Below are positions 26,504 through 36,768 of a stretch of DNA of 64,000 nt, in pieces. Below the pieces are notes generated by a model. The model had not been told where the DNA came from, ran no database searches, and worked only from the letters and a program-made list of their open reading frames with translations. Source of the DNA: Achromobacter animicus (GTDB taxonomy: Bacteria > Pseudomonadota > Gammaproteobacteria > Burkholderiales > Burkholderiaceae_B). Position 1 is the first letter of the stretch, and each line of letters opens with the position of its first letter. Location of the stretch: positions 186,001 through 250,000 of the forward strand of contig NZ_CADIJM010000004.1 in assembly GCF_902859585.1 (NCBI RefSeq), written 5' to 3'. A program made the position numbers and the translations under genes.

Positions 26504-26639
26504 CTGCTGAAGGCAACGCCAGGCGCACGGAAAACGACATCCGGCGCGCCACTGTCATTCCCACGTCATTCCCCGCCCGCATAGTTGCGCGCTTTGCGGC
26601 ATGCGCGTTGCATGCCGACATGACGTTGGAGTGTTGTAG

Positions 26640-28304
26640 ATGCAGTTCGAAGTATCCCGCCTGCGGCGAGCCCTCATGCCCTTGTCGCTGGCTTGCGTGA
26701 CCCTGCTGAGCGCTTGCGGTGGCAGCGATGACGATGACGAGGTGGTCACCCCTGAGCCGACGCCGCCCGTCGTGACCGACCCGACGCCGCCCGCAGAGCA
26801 ACCCAAGCCGGTCGAAACGGGTGCGTGGTCCACGGGCGATCTGCACGTGCACACGTTCCAGTCGGACGACGCGCAGGTCAGCCTGGAAAGCGCGCTGGAT
26901 CAGGCGTTCGACCGCTACAAGCTGGACTGGGCCGCCATCTCGAACCATCTGCGCCTGTCCGCCCGCGACCATACCGGCGTCAACCTGCCCGGCGGATCGA
27001 TCCCGTTCTCGCAAGGCATGGCGCAGTACGAAGTGCCCTACATCAAGCAGGCGCAGGCCGCGGGCCGCTACGCCGGCAAGATCATCTTCTCGTCGTTCGA
27101 ATGGGACATGCCGACGCATGACCACGTGAACATCGGCATCGGCTACAACGATCCGCAGTCGCCCAAGTCGCTGGAGGCCGTGGCCGAGTTCGAGTACCTG
27201 TTCACCAACCGTGATCCCAACCTGTTCGACCCGCTGCTGGTCTCGCGCCTGTCCGGCGAAACGCGCGCGTTCACCACGCACGCCGACTCGCTGGCCGCGC
27301 TGAAGTGGCTGCGCGACAAGTACCCCGACAGCTACATGCTGCTGAACCACCCGTCGCGCTACGCGGGCAAGTACACGATCGCCCAGCTACGCGAGATGAA
27401 CGACCTGGCCCCGGGCGTCTTCTTCGCGATCGAGGGCATGGTCGGCAACCAGATGGAACCGGACCGTGGCGGCTACGCCACCGCCTACACCAATGCCTTC
27501 CTGCCCAACCGCACCTATGGCGGCGCCGATTACCTGGTCGCGCACCTGGGCGGCACGTGGGACGCGCTGCTGGGCGAAGGCCGCCGCATCTGGAACGTGG
27601 CCGATTCGGACTACCACTTCCGCACGAGCCAGGGTCTGTACAGCAGCGGCTACGCGCCCGGCGAATACTCGAAGACGTACGTCTGGAAGGACGGCGACAA
27701 CATGGCGGCCGTGGTCACGGGCCTGAAGAGCGGCCGCATGTTCGGCGTCTTCGGCGACCTGATCGACGCGCTGGACTTCCAGGCCAAGGGCGCGGCCGGC
27801 GCGGTGCACATGGGCGGCGAACTGCAGGCGGCCAAGGGTGAAACCGTCGAGGTCACGATCCGCTTCCGCAGCCCCGAGCGCAACAACTACGAGTACCCGA
27901 TCGAAAGCGGCAACCCCACCTACGTCAAGCCCACCGTCAACCACGTGGACCTGATCGTCGGCGACGTGACCGAACGCGCCGCACCCGGCACCCCGGAATA
28001 CGACGCCGACACCAACCCCACGACGCGCGTGCTGGCCCGCTTCACCAAGGCCGACTGGAAGGTCGACGAAGATGGCTACAACGTCATCACGACCACGATC
28101 AAAGCCGACAAGAGCCAGTACCTGCGCCTGCGCGGCACCAATCTTGGCGTGGACGTGGCAGGCGAAACCGCAGCGGGCGAACCGCTGCCGGACGCCAAGG
28201 TCGATTTTGCCGACAACGCGGCGCGCTTCAACGCCATCAATGCCCGCAACTACAACGACCTTTGGTTCTATTCGAACCCGGTGTTCGTGACGGTCGCGAA
28301 GTGA
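26640..28304 (+). CDS. Lipoprotein with PHP-type phosphoesterase domain
   Basis: A 554-residue predicted lipoprotein: signal peptide with lipobox LLSAC (Cys at about residue 25), an acidic linker, a Pro/Thr-rich stretch to about residue 58, then a PHP-like domain starting GDLHVHTFQSDDAQVS with further His motifs (AISNHLRLSARDH, FEWDMPTHDHVNIG, AHLGG and a VADSDYHFR tail). PHP domains use clustered His/Asp to bind metals for phosphoester hydrolysis. The distal 170 residues look like a beta-rich extension (VEVTIRFRSPERNNYEYPI). Likely an outer-membrane or periplasmic hydrolase; substrate unknown. Upstream, 26504-26639 shows no gene. Confidence 0.8.
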   Translation: MQFEVSRLRRALMPLSLACVTLLSACGGSDDDDEVVTPEPTPPVVTDPTPPAEQPKPVETGAWSTGDLHVHTFQSDDAQVSLESALDQAFDRYKLDWAAISNHLRLSARDHTGVNLPGGSIPFSQGMAQYEVPYIKQAQAAGRYAGKIIFSSFEWDMPTHDHVNIGIGYNDPQSPKSLEAVAEFEYLFTNRDPNLFDPLLVSRLSGETRAFTTHADSLAALKWLRDKYPDSYMLLNHPSRYAGKYTIAQLREMNDLAPGVFFAIEGMVGNQMEPDRGGYATAYTNAFLPNRTYGGADYLVAHLGGTWDALLGEGRRIWNVADSDYHFRTSQGLYSSGYAPGEYSKTYVWKDGDNMAAVVTGLKSGRMFGVFGDLIDALDFQAKGAAGAVHMGGELQAAKGETVEVTIRFRSPERNNYEYPIESGNPTYVKPTVNHVDLIVGDVTERAAPGTPEYDADTNPTTRVLARFTKADWKVDEDGYNVITTTIKADKSQYLRLRGTNLGVDVAGETAAGEPLPDAKVDFADNAARFNAINARNYNDLWFYSNPVFVTVAK

Positions 28305-28370
28305 TGTGATTGCCCAGCGCCGCGCCGATCTGTTCGGCGCGGCGGCGCTGCGGCGCGGCGGCGCAGACAA

Positions 28371-28400
28371 AAAAATGCCCGGCTACGCGCCGGGCATTTT
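28371..28400. terminator. Bidirectional terminator between the PHP lipoprotein gene and clpB
   Basis: Nine-base-pair stem ATGCCCGGC / GCCGGGCAT with a 5-nt loop, flanked by an A run on the left and TTTT on the right. The minus-strand form ends in a run of at least seven T and is a strong clpB terminator; the plus-strand form can serve the lipoprotein gene. Confidence 0.85.
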
Positions 28401-28416
28401 GCTTATTGCAGCGCGA

Positions 28417-31023
<2,607 letters not shown>

Positions 31024-31084
31024 AATGGTCGTATTGGCTTGTGGGGAGCCTGACCGATCCGTGCCGGCTGGCTCGATAACCTGA

Positions 31085-31111
31085 ATATGTGGCCGGGTGA
31101 GACAATTTCAA
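31085..31111 (-). promoter_or_regulatory. Sigma-32 (RpoH) type heat-shock promoter of clpB
   Basis: On the minus strand TTGAAA (31106-31111) is followed after exactly 13 nt by CCACATAT (31085-31092). The sigma-32 consensus is CTTGAAA, 13-14 nt, CCCCATNT, so the -10 differs at one position. The -10 lies 62 nt before the clpB ATG. Confidence 0.75.
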
Positions 31112-31161
31112 CACCCGGCGCCTCTCATGGTCTTCTTCGACGTGCACCAGCAAACAGAGCA

Positions 31162-31596
31162 ATGAGCATATACGTTTTTGTGTACGGCACCCTACGGGCC
31201 GGCGAAATCAACGACCTCGCCCGGGCGGCCGCAGCGCGCGGTTTGCCGGCCGCAAGCCACGTCGGCGCGGCCAGCGTGCCCGGCATGCTGGTCGATTTTG
31301 GCGACTGGCCCGGGCTCATCCCCGTGCAGGACGGCCGGCGCGTGCGCGGCGACGTTTTCCAGGTGGAACCGGCGTTGATCGCCCTGATGGACGAGATCGA
31401 GGAATACCAGCCCGGCAAGCCCTGCTGCTTCGTGCGCCGCACGGTTTCCGCCAGTCTGGAAGGCGCCGGCCCGACCAGTCTGCTGCCCTGCGAGTACTAT
31501 CCGATCAACCCCGCGTTTCGGGCCGCGGCGGTCGATATCGCCGGGGAAGACTGGATTGCTCATCGCCTTTCCAGAACAAAGCAGGACGCCCGGTAA
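31162..31596 (+). CDS. Gamma-glutamylcyclotransferase-like (AIG2/GGCT) protein
   Basis: A 144-residue GGCT-fold protein: the substrate loop motif VYGTLRAGEIN at residues 6-16, PGMLVDFGDWPGLIP, RVRGDVFQV and DEIEEYQPG, where a Glu is the usual catalytic acid. Related proteins cyclise gamma-glutamylamines or degrade glutathione (ChaC group); which one cannot be said. I chose the ATG at 31162, where the fold begins, although its Shine-Dalgarno is weak; the upstream in-frame extension would overlap the clpB promoter. Divergent from clpB. Confidence 0.85.
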   Translation: MSIYVFVYGTLRAGEINDLARAAAARGLPAASHVGAASVPGMLVDFGDWPGLIPVQDGRRVRGDVFQVEPALIALMDEIEEYQPGKPCCFVRRTVSASLEGAGPTSLLPCEYYPINPAFRAAAVDIAGEDWIAHRLSRTKQDAR

Positions 31597-31693
31597 GACA
31601 CCCGTAGTAACAACGGACTACAATAGACGCCTGTCTCGTGCTTCACACCCGTTCCGGCGCCCGCCGTGCAATGGGCACTCTAAAGGTCATCGT

Positions 31694-32422
31694 ATGCAAA
31701 AACGGGTCCCCATTGCCCCTGATGCCGCCCACTGTTCCACGTGCATGCTGGGTCACGTCTGCGTTCCCGTGGGCATGGCAGCCGCCGAAGTCGAAAAGCT
31801 GGACGAACTGGTCAAAGAGCGCGTCCGCGTGGAAAAAGGCAAGACGCTCTTTTCGCTGGATCATCCGCTCGACGCCGTCTACGGCGTGCGCTTCGGCAGC
31901 TTGAAAACACAACTTGAAGACGCCACCGGCCAGATCCAGATCACCGGCTTCCATCTGCCCGGCGAGATCGTCGGCATGGACGGCATGCTGGATGGCAAGC
32001 ACGTGTCGGCCGCCGTGGCCCTCGAAGATTCCGAGGTCTGCGTCATCCGCCTGAACGAAGTCGATCGCGTCGCGTCGCACCTGCCGTCGCTGCAACAGCA
32101 ATTCCGCCGCCTCATGAGCCGCGAGATCACCCGCTCGCACCAGATGCTGGCGTCGCTGGGCTCCATGCGGTCGGAACAGCGCCTGGCCGCATTCCTCTTG
32201 AACCTCTCGCAGCGCTATGCGTCGCTGGGCTACTCGTCCACCGAGTTCGTGCTGCGCATGAGCCGCGAAGAAATCGGCAACTATCTGGGCCTGACGCTGG
32301 AAACGGTCAGCCGTCTGTTCTCGCGTTTTGCCCGCGACGGCCTCATCAAGATCAACCAGCGCGAAGTCCGCATCCTGGACCTGCCCGCGCTCAAGCAACT
32401 GCTGGGACTCGAAAGCTGCTGA
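31694..32422 (+). CDS. fnr: Oxygen-sensing Crp/Fnr regulator, Fnr type
   Basis: A 242-residue Crp/Fnr protein with all four cysteines expected for a [4Fe-4S] oxygen sensor: Cys14, Cys17, Cys23 at the N-terminus (HCSTCMLGHVC) and Cys116 in the cyclic-nucleotide-like domain (SEVCVIRL). The C-terminal helix-turn-helix carries the Fnr-type recognition sequence GLTLETVSRLFSRF, with the E-xx-SR pattern reading TTGAT half-sites. It would switch anaerobic genes. I chose the ATG at 31694; the frame extends upstream into the preceding gene but the family starts here. Confidence 0.93.
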   Translation: MQKRVPIAPDAAHCSTCMLGHVCVPVGMAAAEVEKLDELVKERVRVEKGKTLFSLDHPLDAVYGVRFGSLKTQLEDATGQIQITGFHLPGEIVGMDGMLDGKHVSAAVALEDSEVCVIRLNEVDRVASHLPSLQQQFRRLMSREITRSHQMLASLGSMRSEQRLAAFLLNLSQRYASLGYSSTEFVLRMSREEIGNYLGLTLETVSRLFSRFARDGLIKINQREVRILDLPALKQLLGLESC

Positions 32423-32436
32423 GCGGTCGCCGCGCC

Positions 32437-33606
32437 ATGCGCCGCGCGCCTGCCACTTCCCTGACCCGCACGGCGCTGGCGGCCTCGCTCGCCCTGGCCA
32501 CCCTGCTGGCTTGCGGCGCTGCGCATGCGCAGACGCCGCTGCCCGACCCCTACGACTACGACGAAGCCACGCCCGTGCCCAAGCGCGCGGCGCCGCTGCG
32601 CTGGCAGGCCGTTGAACTGGGCCGCCCCGGAAACCGGTACAAGATGCCGGTCTACGCCAACCGGGATCTGGCCAAGGACGACCTGCGCGGCATCAAGCAG
32701 GTGCTCATCGTCATCCACGGCGTCAAGCGCGACGCCGACAACTACTACGAAACCGCCGCCGCGCTGGTCGCCGCCGACCCGGCGCGCGCGGGCGACACGC
32801 TGGTGCTGGCCCCGCGGTTTTCCGGCTCGATCGACTCGGGCTTCGCGGGCATGGCCGCCTGGCGCAAGGCCAGCTGGGAAGACGGCCAGGAAAGCGTCCA
32901 GGCCACGGGCCGGCCCGCCCCCGTCACCTCGTTCCAGGTTCTGGACGACCTGCTGCGCAGCCTGGACGACCGCAAGCGCCTGCCGTCGCTCGCCGGCCTG
33001 GTGCTTGCCGGCCATTCGGCCGGCGCGCAGTTGGTGCACCGGTATGCGGTGCTGAACAACGTGGACGGGGTGTTGCGACGCGACGGCCTGGCCCTGCGGT
33101 ACGTAGTCGCCAACCCCTCTTCCTATCTGTACCTGACCAACGAACGGCCACGCGCCGACGGCAAGGGCTACGCGCCCTACGAGCGCGGCATCTGCCCCAC
33201 TTACAACCAGTACAAGTACGGCACGGACAAGCTGCCCGCCTACGCCGGCGAATCCGACGATTCCCGCCTCTTCGTGCGCTACGCGGCGCGCGATGTGGTC
33301 TACCTGCTGGGCGGCGCGGACAACAACCCCGAGCACCGGCTGCTGGACAAAGCCTGCGGCGCCGAAGCCCAGGGCGCCACCCGGCTGGCGCGCGGCACGG
33401 GCTACGTCCAGTACGAGCACGTGCTGGCCGCCCGAGGCTCCAAGCCCGTCCCCCTGCGTCACAGCGCCTTCGAAGTCGGCGGCGTGGGCCACGACGGCAA
33501 GCGCATGTTCGGCTCGGTCTGCGGCGTGCGAGCGCTGCTGGGCGGCGACGCCCCGGCCAGCAACACCGCCGCGGCCTGCGACATCATCAAGCCGCGCGGC
33601 AAGTAA
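32437..33606 (+). CDS. Exported alpha/beta-hydrolase-like protein
   Basis: A 389-residue protein with a signal peptide of about 31 residues ending AHA-Q and an alpha/beta-hydrolase layout: VLIVIHGVKRDADNYY (oxyanion HG) at about residues 88-103, the nucleophile elbow LAGHSAGAQ at about 188-196, and a late HDGKRMFGSVCG region that may give the catalytic His. Substrate unknown; an exported esterase or lipase-like role is possible. It starts 14 bp after fnr on the same strand and may be co-transcribed. Confidence 0.8.
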   Translation: MRRAPATSLTRTALAASLALATLLACGAAHAQTPLPDPYDYDEATPVPKRAAPLRWQAVELGRPGNRYKMPVYANRDLAKDDLRGIKQVLIVIHGVKRDADNYYETAAALVAADPARAGDTLVLAPRFSGSIDSGFAGMAAWRKASWEDGQESVQATGRPAPVTSFQVLDDLLRSLDDRKRLPSLAGLVLAGHSAGAQLVHRYAVLNNVDGVLRRDGLALRYVVANPSSYLYLTNERPRADGKGYAPYERGICPTYNQYKYGTDKLPAYAGESDDSRLFVRYAARDVVYLLGGADNNPEHRLLDKACGAEAQGATRLARGTGYVQYEHVLAARGSKPVPLRHSAFEVGGVGHDGKRMFGSVCGVRALLGGDAPASNTAAACDIIKPRGK

Positions 33607-33670
33607 CGCGCTTCACCCCTAGGGAAAGTCCGAAGCCATCGAGCTTGACACGCGCTTGTGGCAGACCTAA

Positions 33671-33692
33671 AACTTAACCTTATGGTTAAGTT
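33671..33692. promoter_or_regulatory. Palindromic operator over the ArsR-family start codon
   Basis: Perfect 9-bp inverted repeat AACTTAACC-TTAT-GGTTAAGTT. The ATG of the ArsR-type gene (33682-33684) lies within it, so binding there would block both transcription entry and the start site. It is A/T-rich against the surrounding GC-rich DNA and is the natural autoregulatory site. Confidence 0.75.
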
Positions 33693-34119
33693 AAATGATG
33701 ATGCTCTCGATGCCATCTTCTCCGCGCTGGCGGATGGCACGCGCCGCCGGGTGCTGGCGGACCTGGAACAGGGCTCGGCCTCGGTCAGCACGCTGGCCCG
33801 ACCCCACGCCATGTCCCTGCCCGCCTTTATGAAACACCTGCGGGTGCTGGAAGAGGCCGGCCTCATCGCGCGCGCCAAGGACGGGCGGGTCGTGCGCTGC
33901 ACGTTGTCTCCCGAACCCATGCGCGCCGCCGCCGGCTGGCTGGCACGTTACGAAAGGTTCTGGACCGGCCAACTGGATTCGCTGGCGCGATATCTCTATC
34001 ACGAAGAGGAAATCCACCCATGGAAAACCGAATCTCCCCCCTCGAGCTGCGGCTCCAGCGCCGCTTCGACGCCCCCGTCGAACGCGTCTGGCGAGCCTGG
34101 ACCGACCCGCAAGCGCTGA
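33682..34119 (+). CDS. ArsR/SdpR-type winged-helix regulator
   Basis: A 145-residue winged-helix repressor without an ArsR metal site: DDALDAIFSALADGTRRRVLADLEQG, STLARPHAMSLPAFMKHLRVLEEAGLI (recognition helix) and ARAKDGRVVRC (wing). Such proteins repress a following SRPBCC/AHSA1 gene, as here. The ATG lies inside a palindrome; a GTG eight codons upstream is possible. The C-terminus runs 100 bp into the next gene in another frame, ending in a Ser/Pro-rich tail not typical of the family, which suggests that an original stop near 34020 was lost. Confidence 0.88.
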   Translation: MVKLNDDALDAIFSALADGTRRRVLADLEQGSASVSTLARPHAMSLPAFMKHLRVLEEAGLIARAKDGRVVRCTLSPEPMRAAAGWLARYERFWTGQLDSLARYLYHEEEIHPWKTESPPSSCGSSAASTPPSNASGEPGPTRKR

Positions 34120-34469
34120 TGCGCTGGTTCGGCCCGGCAGGCACGCAACGCGTGTTGCTGGCCGAAACCGACGTGCGCGTGGGCGGCGCTTATGAAGTCG
34201 GCTTCATCACCGCAGACGGCGGGGAACACTACGCCAGCGGCCGCTACCAGGAAGTCGCGCTGCATCGCCGTCTGGTGTTCACCTGGGCGTGGCGCGACAC
34301 ACCGCAGGAAACCTCACTGATTACGCTGGACTTCACCTCGGCAGACGGGGGCACCGAGCTTGCCTTCCTGCAGGCACCGTTCGTCGACGAGCCCACCCGC
34401 GACGGCCACGAGAATGGCTGGTCCGGCGCCATGGACCGGCTGGCGGACCACCTGGCCGGCAGGGCCTGA
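34020..34469 (+). CDS. SRPBCC (AHSA1/ATPase-activator-like) protein
   Basis: A 149-residue AHSA1-type START-fold protein: LELRLQRRFDAPVERVWRAWTDPQALMRWFGPAG at the N-terminus, VGGAYEVGFITADG, GRYQEVALHRRLVFTWAW, and a closing HENGWSGAMDRLADHL, all typical of the family. Function unknown; partner of the preceding ArsR-type repressor in many genomes. It overlaps the ArsR gene by 100 bp. Confidence 0.9.
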   Translation: MENRISPLELRLQRRFDAPVERVWRAWTDPQALMRWFGPAGTQRVLLAETDVRVGGAYEVGFITADGGEHYASGRYQEVALHRRLVFTWAWRDTPQETSLITLDFTSADGGTELAFLQAPFVDEPTRDGHENGWSGAMDRLADHLAGRA

Positions 34470-34548
34470 ACCTGGCGCCCCGGATCCGTACGCCGGATCC
34501 GAACTTGACCCCCGGGTCCAAGCGCCCGGCACGCAAAGGAGACGCACG

Positions 34549-35250
34549 ATGCAAACCGATCATCCCGTCGTATCCCGCCCCCAATGGACCGTTGCCCGCG
34601 AGGCGCTGTTGCGGCGCGAAAAGGAACTGACCCACGCCTCGGACGCCCTGGCCCGCGACCGCATGGCGCTGCCGTGGGTGCGAGTGGAAAAGCCGTACAC
34701 CTTTGAAGGCGCGCACGGCATGCAAGGACTGGATGCCCTGTTCCACGGCAGGCGCCAGCTCATCGTCTACCACTTCATGTTCAGTCCGGACTGGGAGGAC
34801 GGGTGCGTGGGCTGCTCGCTGCTGGCCGATCATCTGGACAGCGCGCTCATGCACCTGCGGCACCACGACGTGACGGTGGTGGCCGTCTCGCGCGCGCCGT
34901 ATGCCCGGCTGGCCGCCTTCCAGGCCCGCATGGGCTGGCAGTTTGACTGGTACTCGTCAGCGGGCAGCGATTTCAATTTCGACTTCGAAGCCTCCGTGCC
35001 GCAGGCGGATGGCGCCGTCGAGGAACGTCCAGGGGCCAGCGCGTTCTTCCGTGATCCCGACGGCGAAATCTTTCACACCTACTCGGCCTTCGAACGCGGC
35101 GTGGAGCGCCTGGCGGGGGCCTACAACTACCTCGACATCGCGCCGCTGGGCCGCAACGAAAACGGCCCGTATTTCGATGTTCGCGACTGGGTGCGCCACC
35201 ATGACCGATACGGCGACACCCCGCGCCAAGCCTGCCACGACCACCGCTAG
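34549..35250 (+). CDS. DUF899 thioredoxin-like protein
   Basis: A 233-residue DUF899 protein: VSRPQWTVAREALLRREKELTHASDALARDR at the N-terminus, YHFMFSPDWEDGCVGCSLLADHL with a CxxC pair, VTVVAVSRAPYARLAAFQARMGW, and a C-terminal YNYLDIAPLGRNE. The fold is thioredoxin-like; redox activity is plausible but unproven. AAAGGAGA precedes the ATG at 34549. It follows the ArsR/AHSA1 pair by 79 bp on the same strand, a recurrent trio. Confidence 0.88.
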   Translation: MQTDHPVVSRPQWTVAREALLRREKELTHASDALARDRMALPWVRVEKPYTFEGAHGMQGLDALFHGRRQLIVYHFMFSPDWEDGCVGCSLLADHLDSALMHLRHHDVTVVAVSRAPYARLAAFQARMGWQFDWYSSAGSDFNFDFEASVPQADGAVEERPGASAFFRDPDGEIFHTYSAFERGVERLAGAYNYLDIAPLGRNENGPYFDVRDWVRHHDRYGDTPRQACHDHR

Positions 35251-35758
35251 GCCGCGGGCCACAGCCGGCATGGCTGGCCTGTGGCTGGTGTGCCTGGCGG
35301 CCATGGGCGCCGGACTGATTGTGGACACGTGGCGCACCCCCGCCGCGCTGTTGGCCAGCGAGTGCGGTGCGCCGGGAACGCTGGCGCAACTGGCATGGCG
35401 GCACGTCGTGCTGATGCCGGCCAGCTCGGCCGCGATGGCGCTGGCGGCGCTGCTGCCCTGGTCCCAGCTGGCCGGGACTCGATGGCCCTGGGTTCAATTG
35501 CTTTGGTCCCGCGTGCCTCAGACCCGATGGCCCTGGCTGCGGCTGCAAGCCGGCGAACCGCCGCTGGCAAGCCGGGTGCTCTGCCTGGTCCTCATGATGT
35601 TCGGAATGGTGCTGGGCGCGCGCCTGGGCGTTCAGACGGCGCAGGCGCTGGGCGCTGCGCCGTTTTGGGGAATGGTGCTGGGCATGGCGGCAGGAATGGC
35701 CGCAGGCATGGCTGCGACCCTGTTGCCGGTCGCCGCGGTCAGCGCCTGGCGCCGGTAA
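35201..35758 (+). CDS. Small hydrophobic membrane protein, unknown function
   Basis: A 185-residue protein that I do not recognise. It shows about four hydrophobic segments (GLWLVCLAAMGAGLIVDTW, an Ala-rich stretch around residue 80, VLCLVLMMFGMVLGARLG, and a Gly/Met-rich FWGMVLGMAAGMAAGMAA near the end). Its start at 35201 overlaps the 3' end of the DUF899 gene by 50 bp; a later ATG at 35270 is possible. The 3' end overlaps the converging ferredoxin gene by 20 bp. Confidence in expression is moderate. Confidence 0.55.
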   Translation: MTDTATPRAKPATTTARPRATAGMAGLWLVCLAAMGAGLIVDTWRTPAALLASECGAPGTLAQLAWRHVVLMPASSAAMALAALLPWSQLAGTRWPWVQLLWSRVPQTRWPWLRLQAGEPPLASRVLCLVLMMFGMVLGARLGVQTAQALGAAPFWGMVLGMAAGMAAGMAATLLPVAAVSAWRR

Positions 35759-36071
35759 GCGGGCGAACCGCGGGCGGCGCGGTCTCGATCAACGCGGCGC
35801 CGGGCGCCTGGATTTCCAGCGCCGACGTCGCCTGGGCCACGCACGGCAGGATCCAGCCCTCTTCCTTTTCGTCGCGCGACAGGCCGGGCCATTCGATGCC
35901 GTACACGATCGATCCGTCCAGCATCAGGCACATGCAGGCGCGGCAGGTGCCATTGCGGCACGAACTGGGCAGCTTGATGCCCGCAGCCTGCGCCGCCAAC
36001 AGCACGGACGTGCCGGCCGGCGCGTCAAAGCGCAGGCCCGAGGGCTGGACGAGAACCGGGTGCGAGCACAT
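35739..36071 (-). CDS. Plant-type [2Fe-2S] ferredoxin-like protein
   Basis: A 110-residue ferredoxin-fold protein with the [2Fe-2S] ligand set C-x4-C-x2-C (CRNGTCRAC, residues 41-49) and the fourth Cys in GWILPCVAQA at about 78. Such short ferredoxins pass electrons to oxygenases or reductases; no partner is adjacent. It lies 24 bp downstream of the Nudix gene on the same strand and may share its transcript. Confidence 0.85.
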   Translation of the reverse strand: MCSHPVLVQPSGLRFDAPAGTSVLLAAQAAGIKLPSSCRNGTCRACMCLMLDGSIVYGIEWPGLSRDEKEEGWILPCVAQATSALEIQAPGAALIETAPPAVRPLTGARR

Positions 36072-36095
36072 CGTCGTCAGGCTGCCCGCCGCCGC

Positions 36096-36683
36096 TCAGG
36101 CGACGTTGTCCTGCCAGTCCAGCTTCCAGGCGCCGGACAGCACGTTCTGCATCCACAGTACGCAGGTCAGCGTCTTGGCGTCGGTGACCTCGCCTTGGCT
36201 GCACGCCGCCAGCAGCTCCTCGGGGTGCTTGCTGATGACGTCCAGAAATTCGTCCTGGTCGAGCTGGCGCTCGCCTGCCCGCAGGCCGCGCGCAAAGAAG
36301 ATGTGAATGATTTCAGTGGAATAGGCGATGGCCAGGTGCAAGGCGCCCGCATGGGCCCACTGGCCGGCGGTATAGCCCGTCTCCTCCAGCAGTTCCCGCT
36401 TGGCGCATACCAGCGGATCCTCGCCCGGATCCAGCTTGCCCGCGGGAAATTCCGTCATCACGCGGCCGACGGGATATCGGAACTGCCGCTCGAGCAGCAC
36501 CCGGCCGTCGTCGAGCAGCGGAATCACCACCACCGCCCCCGGGTGCACCACGTACTCGCGGATACCGGTATGGCCGTTGGGCAGGCTGACGGTATCGCGG
36601 CGGATCTTCAGGAAGCTGCCGTCATACGGGGCCTCGCTTTCGAGGAGCGTTTCGACGAGATGGGTATCGGCGGGTCGGGTCAT
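36096..36683 (-). CDS. Nudix hydrolase, ADP-ribose pyrophosphatase-like
   Basis: A 195-residue Nudix protein. The Nudix box GKLDPGEDPLVCAKRELLEETGYT at about residues 82-105 fits GX5EX7REUXEEXGU fully. The N-terminal domain (DGSFLKIRRDTVSLPNGHTGIREYVVHPGAVVVIPL) is the swapped beta-sheet domain of ADP-ribose pyrophosphatases. It would hydrolyse ADP-ribose to AMP and ribose-5-phosphate. Confidence 0.9.
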   Translation of the reverse strand: MTRPADTHLVETLLESEAPYDGSFLKIRRDTVSLPNGHTGIREYVVHPGAVVVIPLLDDGRVLLERQFRYPVGRVMTEFPAGKLDPGEDPLVCAKRELLEETGYTAGQWAHAGALHLAIAYSTEIIHIFFARGLRAGERQLDQDEFLDVISKHPEELLAACSQGEVTDAKTLTCVLWMQNVLSGAWKLDWQDNVA

Positions 36684-36768
36684 GAGGACGTCTGGATCGG
36701 AAACTGGGAGGAGCGGCGAGCCGTTGCCGGCACGCCTGGCAGCTTACCACCGCCCCGCCGGCGGCCGG

